A program made the translations under genes and the position numbers. DNA of 64,000 nucleotides from Brevibacterium daeguense (GTDB lineage Bacteria; Actinomycetota; Actinomycetes; Actinomycetales; Brevibacteriaceae): NCBI RefSeq assembly GCF_021729135.1, contig NZ_JAJTWW010000003.1:62001-126000 (forward strand). Reading direction: 5' to 3'. The notes below the pieces were generated by a model. That model was not told where the DNA came from and did no database searches. It worked only from the letters and a program-made list of their open reading frames with translations. Positions 52,026-61,727 of the stretch are shown here, one piece after another. Every line of letters starts with the position of its first letter. The stretch's first letter is position 1.

Positions 52026-54106
52026 CACTGTCCTTTCGCTGCGGCGAGTGACTCACCGGCGGCCGTCACGACGGCGTCTGCGGTGATTCCGAACTCTGAG
52101 TAGAGGCGCTTGTAATCCGCCGAGGCACCGAAGTGCTCGAGGGACACCGCGCGCCCGTGGGTGCCGAGGTAGCGGTGCCAGCTCATCGCCGAGCCCGCCT
52201 CGATGCTCACCCGCGCCGCCACGGAGGCCGGCAGCACGGATTCCCGGTACTCGGCAGGCTGCTGCTCGAACCACTCGTGGCTGGGCATCGAGACGACCCG
52301 CGCCGCGGTTCCCTGCTTGGTCAGCGTCTCCGCCGCCGCCAGCGCGATCGCGACTTCCGAGCCGCTGGCCATGACGATCACCTCGGGGGCCCCCGCGGGC
52401 TCCTTGAGGACGTAGCCGCCGCGCGCCGCCTCCGAGGCGGGAGCGAGTTCGGTCCGATCCAGGACCGGAACCGCCTGCCGGGTCAGCACCAGGCCGGTCG
52501 GGCCGTCGGTCCGGTCGAGGACCTTCCGCCAGACGACTGCGGTCTCATTGGCGTCCGCCGGCCGGACCACATCCAGGCCGGGGATGGCCCGCAGCGAGCT
52601 CAGGTGCTCGACCGGCTGGTGCGTGGGTCCGTCCTCGCCGAGGCCGATCGAGTCGTGGGTCCAGACGAACACGCTCGGCACCTGCTGGAGGGCGGCCAGC
52701 CGGACGGCTGCCCGCTGGTAGTCGCTGAAGACCAGGAAGGTCCCGTTGTAGGGGCGGGTCGGGCCGTGCAGCGCGATGCCGTTGCAGATCAGTCCGGCGG
52801 CGAACTCGCGCACGCCGAAGTGGATGTTGCGCCCGTAGGGATCGCCGGAGAACATCGCGGAGCTGCGTTCGGTCGGCAGGAAGGACGGCTCACCCTTGAT
52901 CAGCGTGTTGTTGGATCCGGCGAGATCGGCGGATCCGCCCCAGAGCTCGGGCAGCAGCGGTGCCACTGCGTTGAGCACCTGCCCCGATGCGGCGCGGGTG
53001 GCGATCCCCTTCGCGGAGGGTTCGAAGGTGGGGATCGCCTCGTCGAGGCCTGCGGGCAGCTCGCGGGCACGCAGGCGGTCGAGCAGCGCCGCCCGTTCGG
53101 GATCGGCCTCGCGCCACGCGCGGTATGCGGTGTCCCACTCCGCGCGGGCTCGGGAGCCGCGATCCCGGATCCGGCGGGCGTGAGCGAGGACCGCGTCATC
53201 GACGAAGAAGGTCTCGGCCGGGTCGAAGCCGAGGATCTCCTTGGTCTGGGCGATCTCCTCGTCGCCGAGGGCGGCGCCGTGGGAGGCGCCCGTGCCCTGC
53301 GCGGTCGGTGCGGGCCAGGCGATGATCGTCGACAGCCGGATGAAGGAGGGCCGGGAGTCGGCCTTGGCGGCGTCGATCGCGGCGGCGAACGCGGCGATGT
53401 CCTCGGAGTACCCGGCTCCGCCGTTGGTGAAGTCGACGTGCTGGACGTGCCAGCCGTAGGCCTCGTACCGGGCCGCGGTGTCCTCGCTGAAGGCGATCGA
53501 GGTGTCATCCTCGATCGAGATCCGGTTGTCGTCCCAGATCACGATCAGGCTGCCCAGCTGCTGAGTCCCCGCCAGGGACGAGGCCTCCGAGGACACGCCC
53601 TCCTGCAGATCGCCGTCGGAGGCGAGGACGAAGACGTGATGGTCGAAGATGGATTCGCCCGGCGCGGCGTCGGGGTCGAGGAGTCCGCGCTCGCGCCGGG
53701 CGGCCATCGCCATGCCGACAGCCGAGGCGAGACCCGATCCCAGCGGACCGGTGGTGATCTCGACACCGGGAGTGTGGCCGACCTCGGGGTGGCCCGGCGT
53801 CAGCGATCCCCAGGTGCGCAGCGACTTGAGGTCCTCGAGCTCCAGGCCGTAGCCGGAGAGGTAGAGCTGCACATACTGCGTGAGGCTGGAGTGGCCGCAC
53901 GAGAGGACGAAGCGGTCGCGGCCGAGCCATGTCGGGTCGGCGGGATCGTGGGCCATCGCATGCTGATACAGGTAGTACGCGACCGGCGCCAGGCTCATCG
54001 CGGTGCCGGGGTGTCCGTTGCCGGCCTTCTGCACGGCGTCCGCTGCCAGCAGACGCGCGGTATCCACAGCCTTGGAGTCCAATTCGGACCAGGTCGCATG
54101 GCTCAT
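52025..54106 (-). CDS. tkt: Transketolase
   Basis: TPP enzyme exchanging two-carbon units among sugar phosphates, 693 residues. TPP/metal motif [20 protein letters not shown]-terminal [19 protein letters not shown] (conserved His); [32 protein letters not shown] and [12 protein letters not shown] sequence in the pyrimidine domain. A -10 box TAGAGT lies about 42 bases before the ATG, with AGAAGGA 13 bases upstream, an unusually wide spacing. It is divergent from ctaB. Confidence 0.97.
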   Translation of the reverse strand: MSHATWSELDSKAVDTARLLAADAVQKAGNGHPGTAMSLAPVAYYLYQHAMAHDPADPTWLGRDRFVLSCGHSSLTQYVQLYLSGYGLELEDLKSLRTWGSLTPGHPEVGHTPGVEITTGPLGSGLASAVGMAMAARRERGLLDPDAAPGESIFDHHVFVLASDGDLQEGVSSEASSLAGTQQLGSLIVIWDDNRISIEDDTSIAFSEDTAARYEAYGWHVQHVDFTNGGAGYSEDIAAFAAAIDAAKADSRPSFIRLSTIIAWPAPTAQGTGASHGAALGDEEIAQTKEILGFDPAETFFVDDAVLAHARRIRDRGSRARAEWDTAYRAWREADPERAALLDRLRARELPAGLDEAIPTFEPSAKGIATRAASGQVLNAVAPLLPELWGGSADLAGSNNTLIKGEPSFLPTERSSAMFSGDPYGRNIHFGVREFAAGLICNGIALHGPTRPYNGTFLVFSDYQRAAVRLAALQQVPSVFVWTHDSIGLGEDGPTHQPVEHLSSLRAIPGLDVVRPADANETAVVWRKVLDRTDGPTGLVLTRQAVPVLDRTELAPASEAARGGYVLKEPAGAPEVIVMASGSEVAIALAAAETLTKQGTAARVVSMPSHEWFEQQPAEYRESVLPASVAARVSIEAGSAMSWHRYLGTHGRAVSLEHFGASADYKRLYSEFGITADAVVTAAGESLAAAKGQ

Positions 54107-54147
54107 GAGACGATATACATCCTTCTGCTCGTTGCGTTTCGGGTACG

Positions 54148-54153
54148 ACTCTA
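54148..54153 (-). promoter_or_regulatory. Candidate -10 box of tkt
   Basis: TAGAGT on the minus strand would start transcription near 54141, giving a leader of about 35 bases. Confidence 0.4.
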
Positions 54154-54193
54154 CCGGCTGTCGGCGATCGGGCGGTACCGACGAGTGCGGAAG

Positions 54194-54221
54194 TGGAAAT
54201 ACCGTCTACGGGTAGTAGAAT
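54194..54221 (+). promoter_or_regulatory. Candidate ctaB promoter
   Basis: TGGAAA (54194-54199), 16 bases, TAGAAT (54216-54221). The predicted start near 54228 precedes all three candidate ctaB start codons. Confidence 0.45.
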
Positions 54222-54257
54222 GATGGGAAACACCATGAAGTTGCCCGAAGATCTGCC

Positions 54258-55310
54258 GTGCCCGACGCACCTGTGAAGCAGATGAGGGAACGCGCGTCCA
54301 GAGGAAGTGAACTCACTCACGTGACTGCTGAACAGCACAACGCGGCCTCCCAGGTGGAGAAGCCGCTGCGGCGGGCCATCGACGAATCCAAGCTCGCCGC
54401 CCGGCGTGCAGGCAAGCCCCGCAGCAAGTTCATGGCCTATGTGGCGCTGACGAAGCCGCGGGTCATCGAGCTCCTCCTCGTCACCACCGCGCCGGTGATG
54501 TTCCTGGCGGCGCAGGGGATGCCGAGCCTCTGGCTGGTGCTCGCCACACTCGTGGGCGGCTCTGCCGCTGCCGCCTCGGCGTCGGTGTTCAACTGCTTCT
54601 TCGATCGCGACATCGATGCGAAGATGCACCGGACCGAGAATCGTCCCCTGGTCACGGGTGAGATCACGCCGCGTGAGGCGCTGGTCTTCGCGTTCGTCCT
54701 GGGCATCGGCTCGGTGTTCTGGATGGGCGGCTTCACGAACTGGGTGGCGGCGGGCCTGACGGCTGCGGCGATCCTGCTCTACGTGGTCTTCTACACCCTG
54801 ATCCTCAAGCGCCACACCACGCAGAACATCGTGTGGGGCGGGGCTGCCGGATGCATGCCGGTGCTCATCGGCTGGTCGGCCGTGACCGGCGGGCTCGCCT
54901 GGGAGCCGCTGATCCTCTTCCTCGTCGTGTTCTTCTGGACGCCGCCGCACTACTGGCCGCTGGCCATCAAGTACAAGGCGGACTACGACGCCGCCGGTGT
55001 GCCGATGCTGCCCTCGAAGGTGCCGCCGACCACCGTCGGCCGCCAGATCCTGGTCTACGGCTGGCTGATGGTCGCAGCGAGCCTGGCTCTCATCCCGGTC
55101 GCCCCGATGGGCCCGATCTACATCATCACGGCGCTGGTCGCCGGTGCCTGGTTCATGTACCAGTGCTATGCCCTCGTCAGCCGCGCCAAGCAGGGCTTCA
55201 GCGGCACGCAGCTGCGAGCCATGAGGGTGTTCCACGGATCGATCACCTACCTGTCGGTGGTGTTCCTGGCGATCGCGATCGATCCGTTCTTCAACCCATT
55301 CTTCGGCTGA
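54258..55310 (+). CDS. ctaB: Protoheme IX farnesyltransferase (heme O synthase)
   Basis: Membrane enzyme attaching a farnesyl group to heme B for cytochrome oxidase. The UbiA-family core shows NCFFDRDIDAKMHRTENRP (first Asp-rich substrate site) and YKADYDAAGVPMLP (second), with about nine helices. Start uncertain: GTG 54258, ATG 54282 and GTG 54321 are in frame and none has a good ribosome site; the family usually begins near the conserved MAYVALTKPRVIELLLV at about residue 54. ctaA (heme A synthase) lies 4.6 kb further on, on the other strand. Confidence 0.94.
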   Translation: MPDAPVKQMRERASRGSELTHVTAEQHNAASQVEKPLRRAIDESKLAARRAGKPRSKFMAYVALTKPRVIELLLVTTAPVMFLAAQGMPSLWLVLATLVGGSAAAASASVFNCFFDRDIDAKMHRTENRPLVTGEITPREALVFAFVLGIGSVFWMGGFTNWVAAGLTAAAILLYVVFYTLILKRHTTQNIVWGGAAGCMPVLIGWSAVTGGLAWEPLILFLVVFFWTPPHYWPLAIKYKADYDAAGVPMLPSKVPPTTVGRQILVYGWLMVAASLALIPVAPMGPIYIITALVAGAWFMYQCYALVSRAKQGFSGTQLRAMRVFHGSITYLSVVFLAIAIDPFFNPFFG

Positions 55311-55338
55311 CGGTCGGCTGCCCCGCTCGACCGGGTGC

Positions 55339-55382
55339 GATGCGCAGGGCTCCACCGGTTCGCCGGTGGGGCCCTGCGCATC
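55339..55382 (+). terminator. ctaB terminator with UUCG loop
   Basis: A 20-bp stem (GATGCGCAGGGCTCCACCGG and complement, one G-U pair) closed by TTCG, about 30 bases after the ctaB stop. Confidence 0.75.
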
Positions 55383-55441
55383 CGCTGTGAAGTTGTCCGA
55401 CCCGCACCGAGTGGCGAATGTGAGCCTGATCTCGCGGCAAG

Positions 55442-55447
55442 TAGGAT
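55442..55447 (+). promoter_or_regulatory. -10 box of the methyltransferase gene (leaderless arrangement)
   Basis: TAGGAT followed by 6 bases (CGCGAC) and the ATG at 55454. Confidence 0.6.
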
Positions 55448-55453
55448 CGCGAC

Positions 55454-56236
55454 ATGGACTATTCGACCAAGGACTTCTGGGAAGACCGGCTCGCCTCCGA
55501 CTGGACGGAGACCGGGGTCGGCTATCGCTCGCTCGGCAAGGCGTTCAATGTCTGGATGTACCGGGTCCGGCGCTTCGTCTTCCTCCGCGAACTCCAAGAG
55601 GCCGGCGTCGAGGTGGCCGGCACCTCGGTGTTCGACATCGGCACCGGCACCGGCTTCTATGTGGGCCTGTGGAAGGAGCTGGGAGCCGGCACCGTGACCG
55701 GTTCGGACATCACCTCCTCGGCGGTGAGCAACCTGCGCGAGCGATTCCCGGACTCGGAGTTCCACGTTTTCGACGTCTCCCGACCCGGGCTGCCCGTCCC
55801 CGCGGGGTCGTTCGACTTCGTCTCCGCGATGGACATGCTGTTCCACATCACCGATGACGCCGGCCACGCTCAGGCGTTCCGCAACGCCGCCGCGCTGCTG
55901 CGGCCCGGTGGTCACTTCGTGTTCTCGGAGAACTTCCTGTTCGGTCCCGAGCAGCGCGGACCCCGCCAGGTCAATCGCAGCATGCACACGATCGAGCGCG
56001 AACTCGCGGCGGCGGGACTGGAGCCGGTGCGCCATTCGCCGATGTTCGTCCTGATGAATTCGCAGGTGGACGCTCCCTGGCTCCAGCGGCGCGGCTGGGC
56101 CGCGATCATGAGGAGCGCGACCGCCCTCGGGCTGGGCGAACCGCTCGGCCGAGCGCTGTATCCGCTGGAGAAGCGCCTGGTGCAGACACGTTCGGAGGGA
56201 CCGAGCACAGAGATGATGATCTGCCGGAAGGTCTGA
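55454..56236 (+). CDS. Class I SAM-dependent methyltransferase
   Basis: A 260-residue methyltransferase. Motif I VFDIGTGTGFYVGLWKELG (SAM glycine loop), VTGSDITSSAV, then SFDFVSAMDMLFHITDDA (motif IV area) and AALLRPGGHFVFSENFL. The N-terminus MDYSTKDFWEDRLASDWTET has the aromatic/charged start of Methyltransf_11/25 proteins. The substrate is unknown; position between heme O synthase and an exporter is not enough to infer one. The start is leaderless by -10 spacing. Confidence 0.85.
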   Translation: MDYSTKDFWEDRLASDWTETGVGYRSLGKAFNVWMYRVRRFVFLRELQEAGVEVAGTSVFDIGTGTGFYVGLWKELGAGTVTGSDITSSAVSNLRERFPDSEFHVFDVSRPGLPVPAGSFDFVSAMDMLFHITDDAGHAQAFRNAAALLRPGGHFVFSENFLFGPEQRGPRQVNRSMHTIERELAAAGLEPVRHSPMFVLMNSQVDAPWLQRRGWAAIMRSATALGLGEPLGRALYPLEKRLVQTRSEGPSTEMMICRKV

Positions 56237-56290
56237 AGCGGCGGCGCTGCTCAGGGTTCGAGGCACTCCTCACGCCCTCAGCGGGGCTCC

Positions 56291-58204
56291 TCAGGCCTCG
56301 ACATCGTCGAGTGAGCCGCCGGCGGCCAGCTGCGCGGCGTGCAGCTCTGCGTAGACCCCGCCGTGCGCCAGCAGCTCCTCATGGGCTCCCTGCTCGACGA
56401 TGTCCCCGTGGTCCATCACCAATATCGTGTCGGCGTCGCGGATGGTCGACAGGCGGTGCGCGATGACGAAGCTCGTGCGCCCGGACCGCAGCCGCTGCAT
56501 GGCGCTCTGCAGCAGCAGCTCCGTGCGGGTGTCCACCGAGGAGGTCGCTTCGTCGAGGATGAGAACCGTCGGCCGTGTGAGGAACGCCCGGGCGATGGTG
56601 ATGAGCTGCCGTTCGCCCTGGGACAGGTTCCCTCCGTCATTGGCGATCAGGGTGTCGTAACCCTGGGGGAGGGTGCGGACGAAGTGGTCCACATAGCAGG
56701 TCTCCGCCGCGGCGATCACTTCGTCGCGGGTGGCGCCGGGCTTGCCGTAGGCGATGTTCTCCTCGATGGTCCCGCCGAACAGCCACGTGTCCTGCAGGAC
56801 CATGCCCATGTGGGAGCGGAGGTCTTCACGAGTCAGCAGAGACGTGTCGACACCGTCGAACAGGATCTGCCCGGAATCGATCTCGTAGAACCTCATGAGC
56901 AGATTGACGAGCGTGGTCTTCCCGGCCCCGGTGTGCCCGACGATCGCGGTGGTCGTGCCCGGTTCCGCTCGAAGATTGAGATCGGTGATGAGCGGGGTGT
57001 CGGGGGAGTAGCCGAACGCCACGTGCCGGAATTCGATCTCTCCGCGCGGTTCGTCCGGCAGCGTCGCCCGCGCGTGCTCGACGGGCTCCTCGGGATAGCC
57101 CAGAAGCTCGAACACCCGCTCCGCGCAGGCTGCCGCGGACTGGAGCTGTGCGGCCATTCCGCCGAGCTGCGCGAGCGGCTGCGAGAACTGCCGCGAGTAC
57201 TGGATGAATGCCTGCACGGTGCCCAGCCGCAGCTGACCGTTCGCGACCTGCAGCGCACCGACCAGCGCGATCCCCACGTAGACGAGGTTGCCGATGAACT
57301 GCATCGCCGGCATCATCAGGCCCGCCAGCAGCTGCGCGCGGAAGGATGAGCGGAAGACCTCGTCGTTCTCGGCGTCGAAGGCGTCCTTGGTGCTGTCTCC
57401 CCGGCCGTAGACGGTGATCAGGTTGTGGCCGCTGATCGATTCCTCGACCCGGGTGTTGAGCACGCCGGTCGACTTCCACTGGGTGGTGAACTCGCGCTGG
57501 GAGCGTACGCCGATGAGCCCGATCACGACAGCGGTCAGCGGCACCGTCAGGAGGGTCACGAGCGTCAGCTGCCACGACAGGGCGAACATCACCGCGAGCA
57601 CCCCGACGACGGTGAGCACGCTCCGGATGATCTGCCCCATCGACTCGCTGAGCACCTGGTTGAGATTGTCCAGGTCGTTGGTCAGCCGGGACAGCACATC
57701 CCCGCGCCGCATCCGGTCGAAGTGGGCAAGCGGCAGCGCGTGGATCTTGCGTTCGACGTCCTCGCGCAGGCGGTACATCACCCGCTGCACGCCGAAGTTG
57801 AGCATGCGGTTGGCGATCCACTCGACGCCGGAGGCGAGGATGTAGACCCCGATCGCCAGCAGGAGCACGGCGCCGAGCGCGGCGAAGTCGATGCCTGCGC
57901 CCGGAACGATGACCATCGCCGCGACCATGTCCGCCATCGTGTCGTCGCCGGCGGCGCGCAGTTCGGCGACCACCTGCTCCTGGGTCTGACCGGCGCTCAT
58001 CCGGCTCGAGACCCAGCCCTCGAAGACGAGGTTGGTGGCGTGTCCCAGGATGAGCGGACCGATCAGCGTGAATCCGACGGACAGCGCCACGAGCACGACC
58101 GCCGCGGACATGACCAGCCGGACCGGTCTGAACCGCCCCAGCAGGCGCTTCATCGTGGGCAGGAACTCCTTCGCCCTGGCATTCGGCTCCGGCTCAGTCG
58201 CCAC
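56291..58204 (-). CDS. ABC exporter half with intact NBD (fused permease-ATPase)
   Basis: A 637-residue half-transporter, six helices followed by an ABC ATPase domain. Walker A GHTGAGKTTL, Walker B VLILDEATSSVD (catalytic Glu present) and switch His in FVIAHRLST are all normal, but the signature reads LSQGERQ instead of LSGGQ. GTG 58204 overlaps the end of the partner gene by 11 bases. Paired with the upstream gene it forms an asymmetric heterodimer like TM287/288; this subunit provides the working catalytic residues. Substrate unknown: a lipid, peptide or drug exporter. Confidence 0.92.
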   Translation of the reverse strand: MATEPEPNARAKEFLPTMKRLLGRFRPVRLVMSAAVVLVALSVGFTLIGPLILGHATNLVFEGWVSSRMSAGQTQEQVVAELRAAGDDTMADMVAAMVIVPGAGIDFAALGAVLLLAIGVYILASGVEWIANRMLNFGVQRVMYRLREDVERKIHALPLAHFDRMRRGDVLSRLTNDLDNLNQVLSESMGQIIRSVLTVVGVLAVMFALSWQLTLVTLLTVPLTAVVIGLIGVRSQREFTTQWKSTGVLNTRVEESISGHNLITVYGRGDSTKDAFDAENDEVFRSSFRAQLLAGLMMPAMQFIGNLVYVGIALVGALQVANGQLRLGTVQAFIQYSRQFSQPLAQLGGMAAQLQSAAACAERVFELLGYPEEPVEHARATLPDEPRGEIEFRHVAFGYSPDTPLITDLNLRAEPGTTTAIVGHTGAGKTTLVNLLMRFYEIDSGQILFDGVDTSLLTREDLRSHMGMVLQDTWLFGGTIEENIAYGKPGATRDEVIAAAETCYVDHFVRTLPQGYDTLIANDGGNLSQGERQLITIARAFLTRPTVLILDEATSSVDTRTELLLQSAMQRLRSGRTSFVIAHRLSTIRDADTILVMDHGDIVEQGAHEELLAHGGVYAELHAAQLAAGGSLDDVEA

Positions 58205-59939
58205 GTGTCACCTCCCCGGCGTGATGGGCGCCGGACTGGGATTCGATGATCTCCCGGTACACCTCGTTGGTGCCCGCGAGCTCCTCGTGAGAGCCGAGTC
58301 CGACGATCCTGCCGTGATCGATGACCAGGATCCGGTCGGCGTCCTGTGCCGTGGCTATCCGCTGGGCGATGATGACGAGTGTGGCGTCGACCTGTTCGGC
58401 GAGCGCTGCGCGCAGGGCCTTGTCGGTCGCGGTGTCGAGCGCGGAGAAGGAATCGTCGAAGACGAGGACCTCGGGCCGACCCACCAGGGCGCGGGCGATG
58501 GCCATCCGCTGGCGCTGGCCGCCGGAGAGGTTCGTGCCGCCCTGGTTGATCTGGTGGTCGAGACCGTCCGCGAGATCGTCCACGAAGTCCGCCTGCGCCA
58601 CCTGCAGCGCCCAGCGCATGTCGGCCTCGGAGGCTCCGGGTGCCGCGAAGCGGAGGTTGTCGGCGATCGAGCCGGAGAACAGGAACGCCTGCTGCGGCAC
58701 GAAGCCGACCGTCCTCGTCAGGGTCTCCGGCGCGAGGTCGCGGACATCGACGCCGCCGATGCACACGGCTCCGGTGTCCGCTTCGACCAGGCGCACGAGC
58801 AGCGAGGCGATGGTGGACTTGCCGGACCCGGTCGCGCCCACGATCGCGAGGCTGGTGCCGGCCGGGACGGTGAAGTCGAGACCGGAGACGACCGGCGCCT
58901 CGGCTCCGGGATAGCGGTACTCGACATCGGAGAACTCGACAGTGCCGGGCGTGGGGAGTGCAGAAGTCGAACCCGAGGCGTCGATCGCGATCGGGTGATC
59001 GACGACTTCGAGGATGCGTCGGGCGGAGACCGCGGCGCGCGGGAGCATCATGGCCATGAAGGAGGCGATCATGACTCCCATCAGGATCTGGAGGAGGTAC
59101 TGGATGAAGGCCATCATCGTGCCCACCCCCAGAGTGCCCGCCTCGACCTCGAACGCGGCGAACCAGATGACGGCCGCGGAGGCGGCCTGGATGATGAACA
59201 TGACCAGCGGGAACATCAGGGCGAACAGGCGTCCGACCCGGAGGTTCGCCTCGGTCACTCCCTCGTTGGCCGTTGCGAACCGCTGGGATTCGGCGTGCTC
59301 ACGCACGAAGGCGCGGATCACGCGGATGCCGGTGAGCTGCTGGCGGGTCACGGAGTTGAGCGCATCGATCCGCTCCTGCATGACAGTGAAGGACGGGACC
59401 ATCCGGGCGACGATGACGCCCATCGCGATCGCGAGGACGACGACGGTGACGACCACGATCCACGACAGCTCGACGCTCTCGTACAGGGCCATGACGATGC
59501 CGCCCAGGGACATCAGCGGTGCCATCACGAGCATCGTGGCGCTGAGCACGATGAACTGCTGCACCTGGCGGATGTCGTTGGTGTTGCGGGTGATGAGTCC
59601 TGCGGCGGTGAACGCGGACACCTCCTGCTGCCCCATGTCGATGACATGGTGGAAGATGTCGCGCCGCAGGTCGCGGCCGGCCGACATCGCGCAGCGGGAT
59701 CCGAAGTAGATCGCCAGCGCGTTGCACAGGAGCTGGCCGACAGCGACGAGGGTCATCCAGCCGCCGACCCGCCATACCGTGTCGACGTCGCCGACCGCGA
59801 CGCCTTCGTCGATCATCCGGGCGTTGAGCGTGGGCAGGAACAGCATGCCGAAGGTCTGCAGCGCCTGGAAGACGACCACTCCGACCAGCATGCCGCGGTA
59901 GTCGAACAGGTACCGCCGCAGCAGAGTGAGGAGTCTCAT
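58194..59939 (-). CDS. ABC exporter half with degenerate NBD (fused permease-ATPase)
   Basis: A 581-residue half-transporter from ATG 59939 (MRLLTLLRRYL); the frame extends further up but overlaps ctaA. Walker A GATGSGKSTI and signature LSGGQRQRM are normal, but the catalytic glutamate is replaced by aspartate (VLVFDDSFSALD) and the switch histidine by glutamine (VIIAQRIATAQ). These are the known marks of the non-hydrolysing site subunit of heterodimeric exporters. Its start overlaps the ctaA stop by ATGA, and its end overlaps the partner gene. Confidence 0.92.
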   Translation of the reverse strand: MRLLTLLRRYLFDYRGMLVGVVVFQALQTFGMLFLPTLNARMIDEGVAVGDVDTVWRVGGWMTLVAVGQLLCNALAIYFGSRCAMSAGRDLRRDIFHHVIDMGQQEVSAFTAAGLITRNTNDIRQVQQFIVLSATMLVMAPLMSLGGIVMALYESVELSWIVVVTVVVLAIAMGVIVARMVPSFTVMQERIDALNSVTRQQLTGIRVIRAFVREHAESQRFATANEGVTEANLRVGRLFALMFPLVMFIIQAASAAVIWFAAFEVEAGTLGVGTMMAFIQYLLQILMGVMIASFMAMMLPRAAVSARRILEVVDHPIAIDASGSTSALPTPGTVEFSDVEYRYPGAEAPVVSGLDFTVPAGTSLAIVGATGSGKSTIASLLVRLVEADTGAVCIGGVDVRDLAPETLTRTVGFVPQQAFLFSGSIADNLRFAAPGASEADMRWALQVAQADFVDDLADGLDHQINQGGTNLSGGQRQRMAIARALVGRPEVLVFDDSFSALDTATDKALRAALAEQVDATLVIIAQRIATAQDADRILVIDHGRIVGLGSHEELAGTNEVYREIIESQSGAHHAGEVTRGD

Positions 59940-60874
59940 CCCTGCGGGAGCGGATCGCGTTGATAGTTGGCATCGACGACGACCGTGGCCGCGGCGATGG
60001 TGGCGCACGCGCCGACCAGGTGCAGGGCGACGAGCACGATCGGCAGGCCGGAGAAGTACTGGACGTAGCCGATGACTCCCTGCAGGAGCTCGACGACGAG
60101 CAGCACGTCGAGTGCGCGGGCGAGCTGGGGGAGGCGTTCGCGGGCGGCGAGCGCGCGGGCGATCACCGTGGTGATCACGAGCAGCCACACGGGGATCGCG
60201 TGGAGGCGCGAGATGAGCAGCGTGTCGAAGCCGTTGCGGGCCGAGAGCTCGTCTCCGGCGTGGGGACCGGCGCCGGTCGTCAGGACCCCCAGCACCACCA
60301 CGACGACCATCAGACCGCCGATGACCCACGACAGTGCCCGCAGGGCCGAGGAGCTGACGGCCCGCGGGTTGCGGCCCGAGTCATAGGTGCGCCGGACGAA
60401 GTACGCGGACACGCCCACTGCGACCGCCGAGGGCACGAAATGGGCGGCGACGATCCACGGGTTGAGCTCGGTGAGCACGGAGATGCCACCGATCACGGCC
60501 TGGAGGGGCACGACCGCGGTCAGTCCCACGGCGAGCCAGAACAGATCGGGACGGCTCCGGCGCAGCCGCCACAGCAGGATGATCGTGGCCACCCCGAGCA
60601 CGCCCAGGCCGACGCCGAGGAGTCGGTTGCCGAATTCGATGATGCCGTGCACACCCATCTCCGGGGTGTTGACCAGAGACTCGTCCGTGCACTTCGGCCA
60701 GGTCGGGCAGCCGAGGCCGGAGCCCGTCAGCCGGACCACTGCTCCGGTGAGCACGATGGCCGACTGGGCGATGAGCATCGCCCAGGCGGCCAACCGGACC
60801 AGCGGGGTCACCCCGGTGGGGAGCCGTCCGCCGTCGGAGCCGCGCGAAGCGGACTTGGAGGTCGCGATAGCCAT
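59936..60874 (-). CDS. ctaA: Heme A synthase (COX15/CtaA)
   Basis: Oxidises heme O to heme A for cytochrome oxidase, 312 residues with about eight helices. Heme-ligating histidines and conserved motifs are visible in VRLTGSGLGCPTWPKC, GVHGIIEFGNRLLG, PWIVAAHF and ISRLHAIPVWLLVI; a conserved Cys lies in the first motif. There is no ribosome site, but GACAAT on the minus strand (60887-60882) ends 7 bases before the ATG, so a leaderless internal promoter is possible; otherwise it is co-transcribed 13 bases after the ABC-2 permease gene. Confidence 0.93.
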   Translation of the reverse strand: MAIATSKSASRGSDGGRLPTGVTPLVRLAAWAMLIAQSAIVLTGAVVRLTGSGLGCPTWPKCTDESLVNTPEMGVHGIIEFGNRLLGVGLGVLGVATIILLWRLRRSRPDLFWLAVGLTAVVPLQAVIGGISVLTELNPWIVAAHFVPSAVAVGVSAYFVRRTYDSGRNPRAVSSSALRALSWVIGGLMVVVVVLGVLTTGAGPHAGDELSARNGFDTLLISRLHAIPVWLLVITTVIARALAARERLPQLARALDVLLVVELLQGVIGYVQYFSGLPIVLVALHLVGACATIAAATVVVDANYQRDPLPQG

Positions 60875-60887
60875 AGCAGGTATTGTC

Positions 60888-61727
60888 TCATTTCCCGTCG
60901 AAGTCGAACCACCGGCGTGCCAGCAGCACGCCGAGCACGGTCCAGGCGGCCATCACCAGCAGGGCGAAGGGGTCCCAGCTGCCTGCGACGACCGCGGCCC
61001 GCATCCCGTTGCCGAGCGCCCCGAACGGCGTCCAGGCCAGAATCGCGCCCCACAGCCCTGCGTGGGCGAACAGGATGCCGCCGACCGAGGCCATGAGCAC
61101 CCACACGAGGTTCGCCAGGGCCAGGGTCGCCTCGGCCCGCAGCGTGCCCGCCATGAGCAGCCCCCACGTCAGCATCACCGCGGTGCCGAGCACCGCCGTG
61201 GCGGCGAGGGCGCCGAATGCGACCGGCGCCGCGAAGCCGAGCAGTGCTGCGAGGGTGCCGATGACGGCGAACTGCACTGCCACGACGACGACCACCGCGA
61301 TGAGCTTGCCCCAGAGCAGACCGGTGGTGCCGAGGGGAGTGGTGGCCAGCTGCCGCAGGACGCCGTAGCGCCGGTCGAAGCCGGTGGCGATGGCCTGCCC
61401 GGTGAAGGCGGTCGAGGCCAGCGCCAGCCCCAGGACTCCCGCCGTCGCGACCGCGATGCGCGAGTCCGCGTCCACCGGTGTGCCGATCGCCTCGAGCACT
61501 CCGGTCAGAGACAGACCGAACAGCACGATGACGGGCAGGATCAGTGAGAGCAGCAGCTGCTCGCCGTTGCGCAGGATCGCCCGAGCCTCGAATGAGGCCT
61601 GCGCGAGCACGCGCCGGACTGCCGGCGCCGCCTGCGACCGGACGGCCGGCGCCGCGTGCGACCGGACGGCAGGCGCGCCCGCCGCTTCCCCCCGCTGCGT
61701 CATCGCGGCGTCCTCCCGGTGGGTCAT
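60888..61727 (-). CDS. ABC-2 type transporter permease
   Basis: A 279-residue integral membrane permease with six hydrophobic helices (LLLSLILPVIVLFGLSLTGV, FAVIGTLAALLGFAAP and others). The N-terminus carries a short tandem repeat APAVRSHA-APAVRSQA-APAVRR encoded by a 24-bp repeat, so the native start may be the second Met at residue 9. It overlaps the partner ATPase gene by 4 bases (ATGA) and lies just before ctaA. In Mycobacterium the equivalents of this pair (Rv1457c/Rv1458c) have the same order. Substrate unknown. Confidence 0.85.
   Translation of the reverse strand: MTHREDAAMTQRGEAAGAPAVRSHAAPAVRSQAAPAVRRVLAQASFEARAILRNGEQLLLSLILPVIVLFGLSLTGVLEAIGTPVDADSRIAVATAGVLGLALASTAFTGQAIATGFDRRYGVLRQLATTPLGTTGLLWGKLIAVVVVVAVQFAVIGTLAALLGFAAPVAFGALAATAVLGTAVMLTWGLLMAGTLRAEATLALANLVWVLMASVGGILFAHAGLWGAILAWTPFGALGNGMRAAVVAGSWDPFALLVMAAWTVLGVLLARRWFDFDGK
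61621..61679 (-). repeat. 24-bp in-frame tandem repeat in the ABC-2 permease gene
   Basis: Units GCCGGCGCCGC(C/G)TGCGACCG (plus-strand view) at 61621-61644 and 61645-61668, with a third partial unit after 61669. Each encodes eight residues, APAVRS(Q/H)A. Repeat number should vary easily. Confidence 0.8.
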
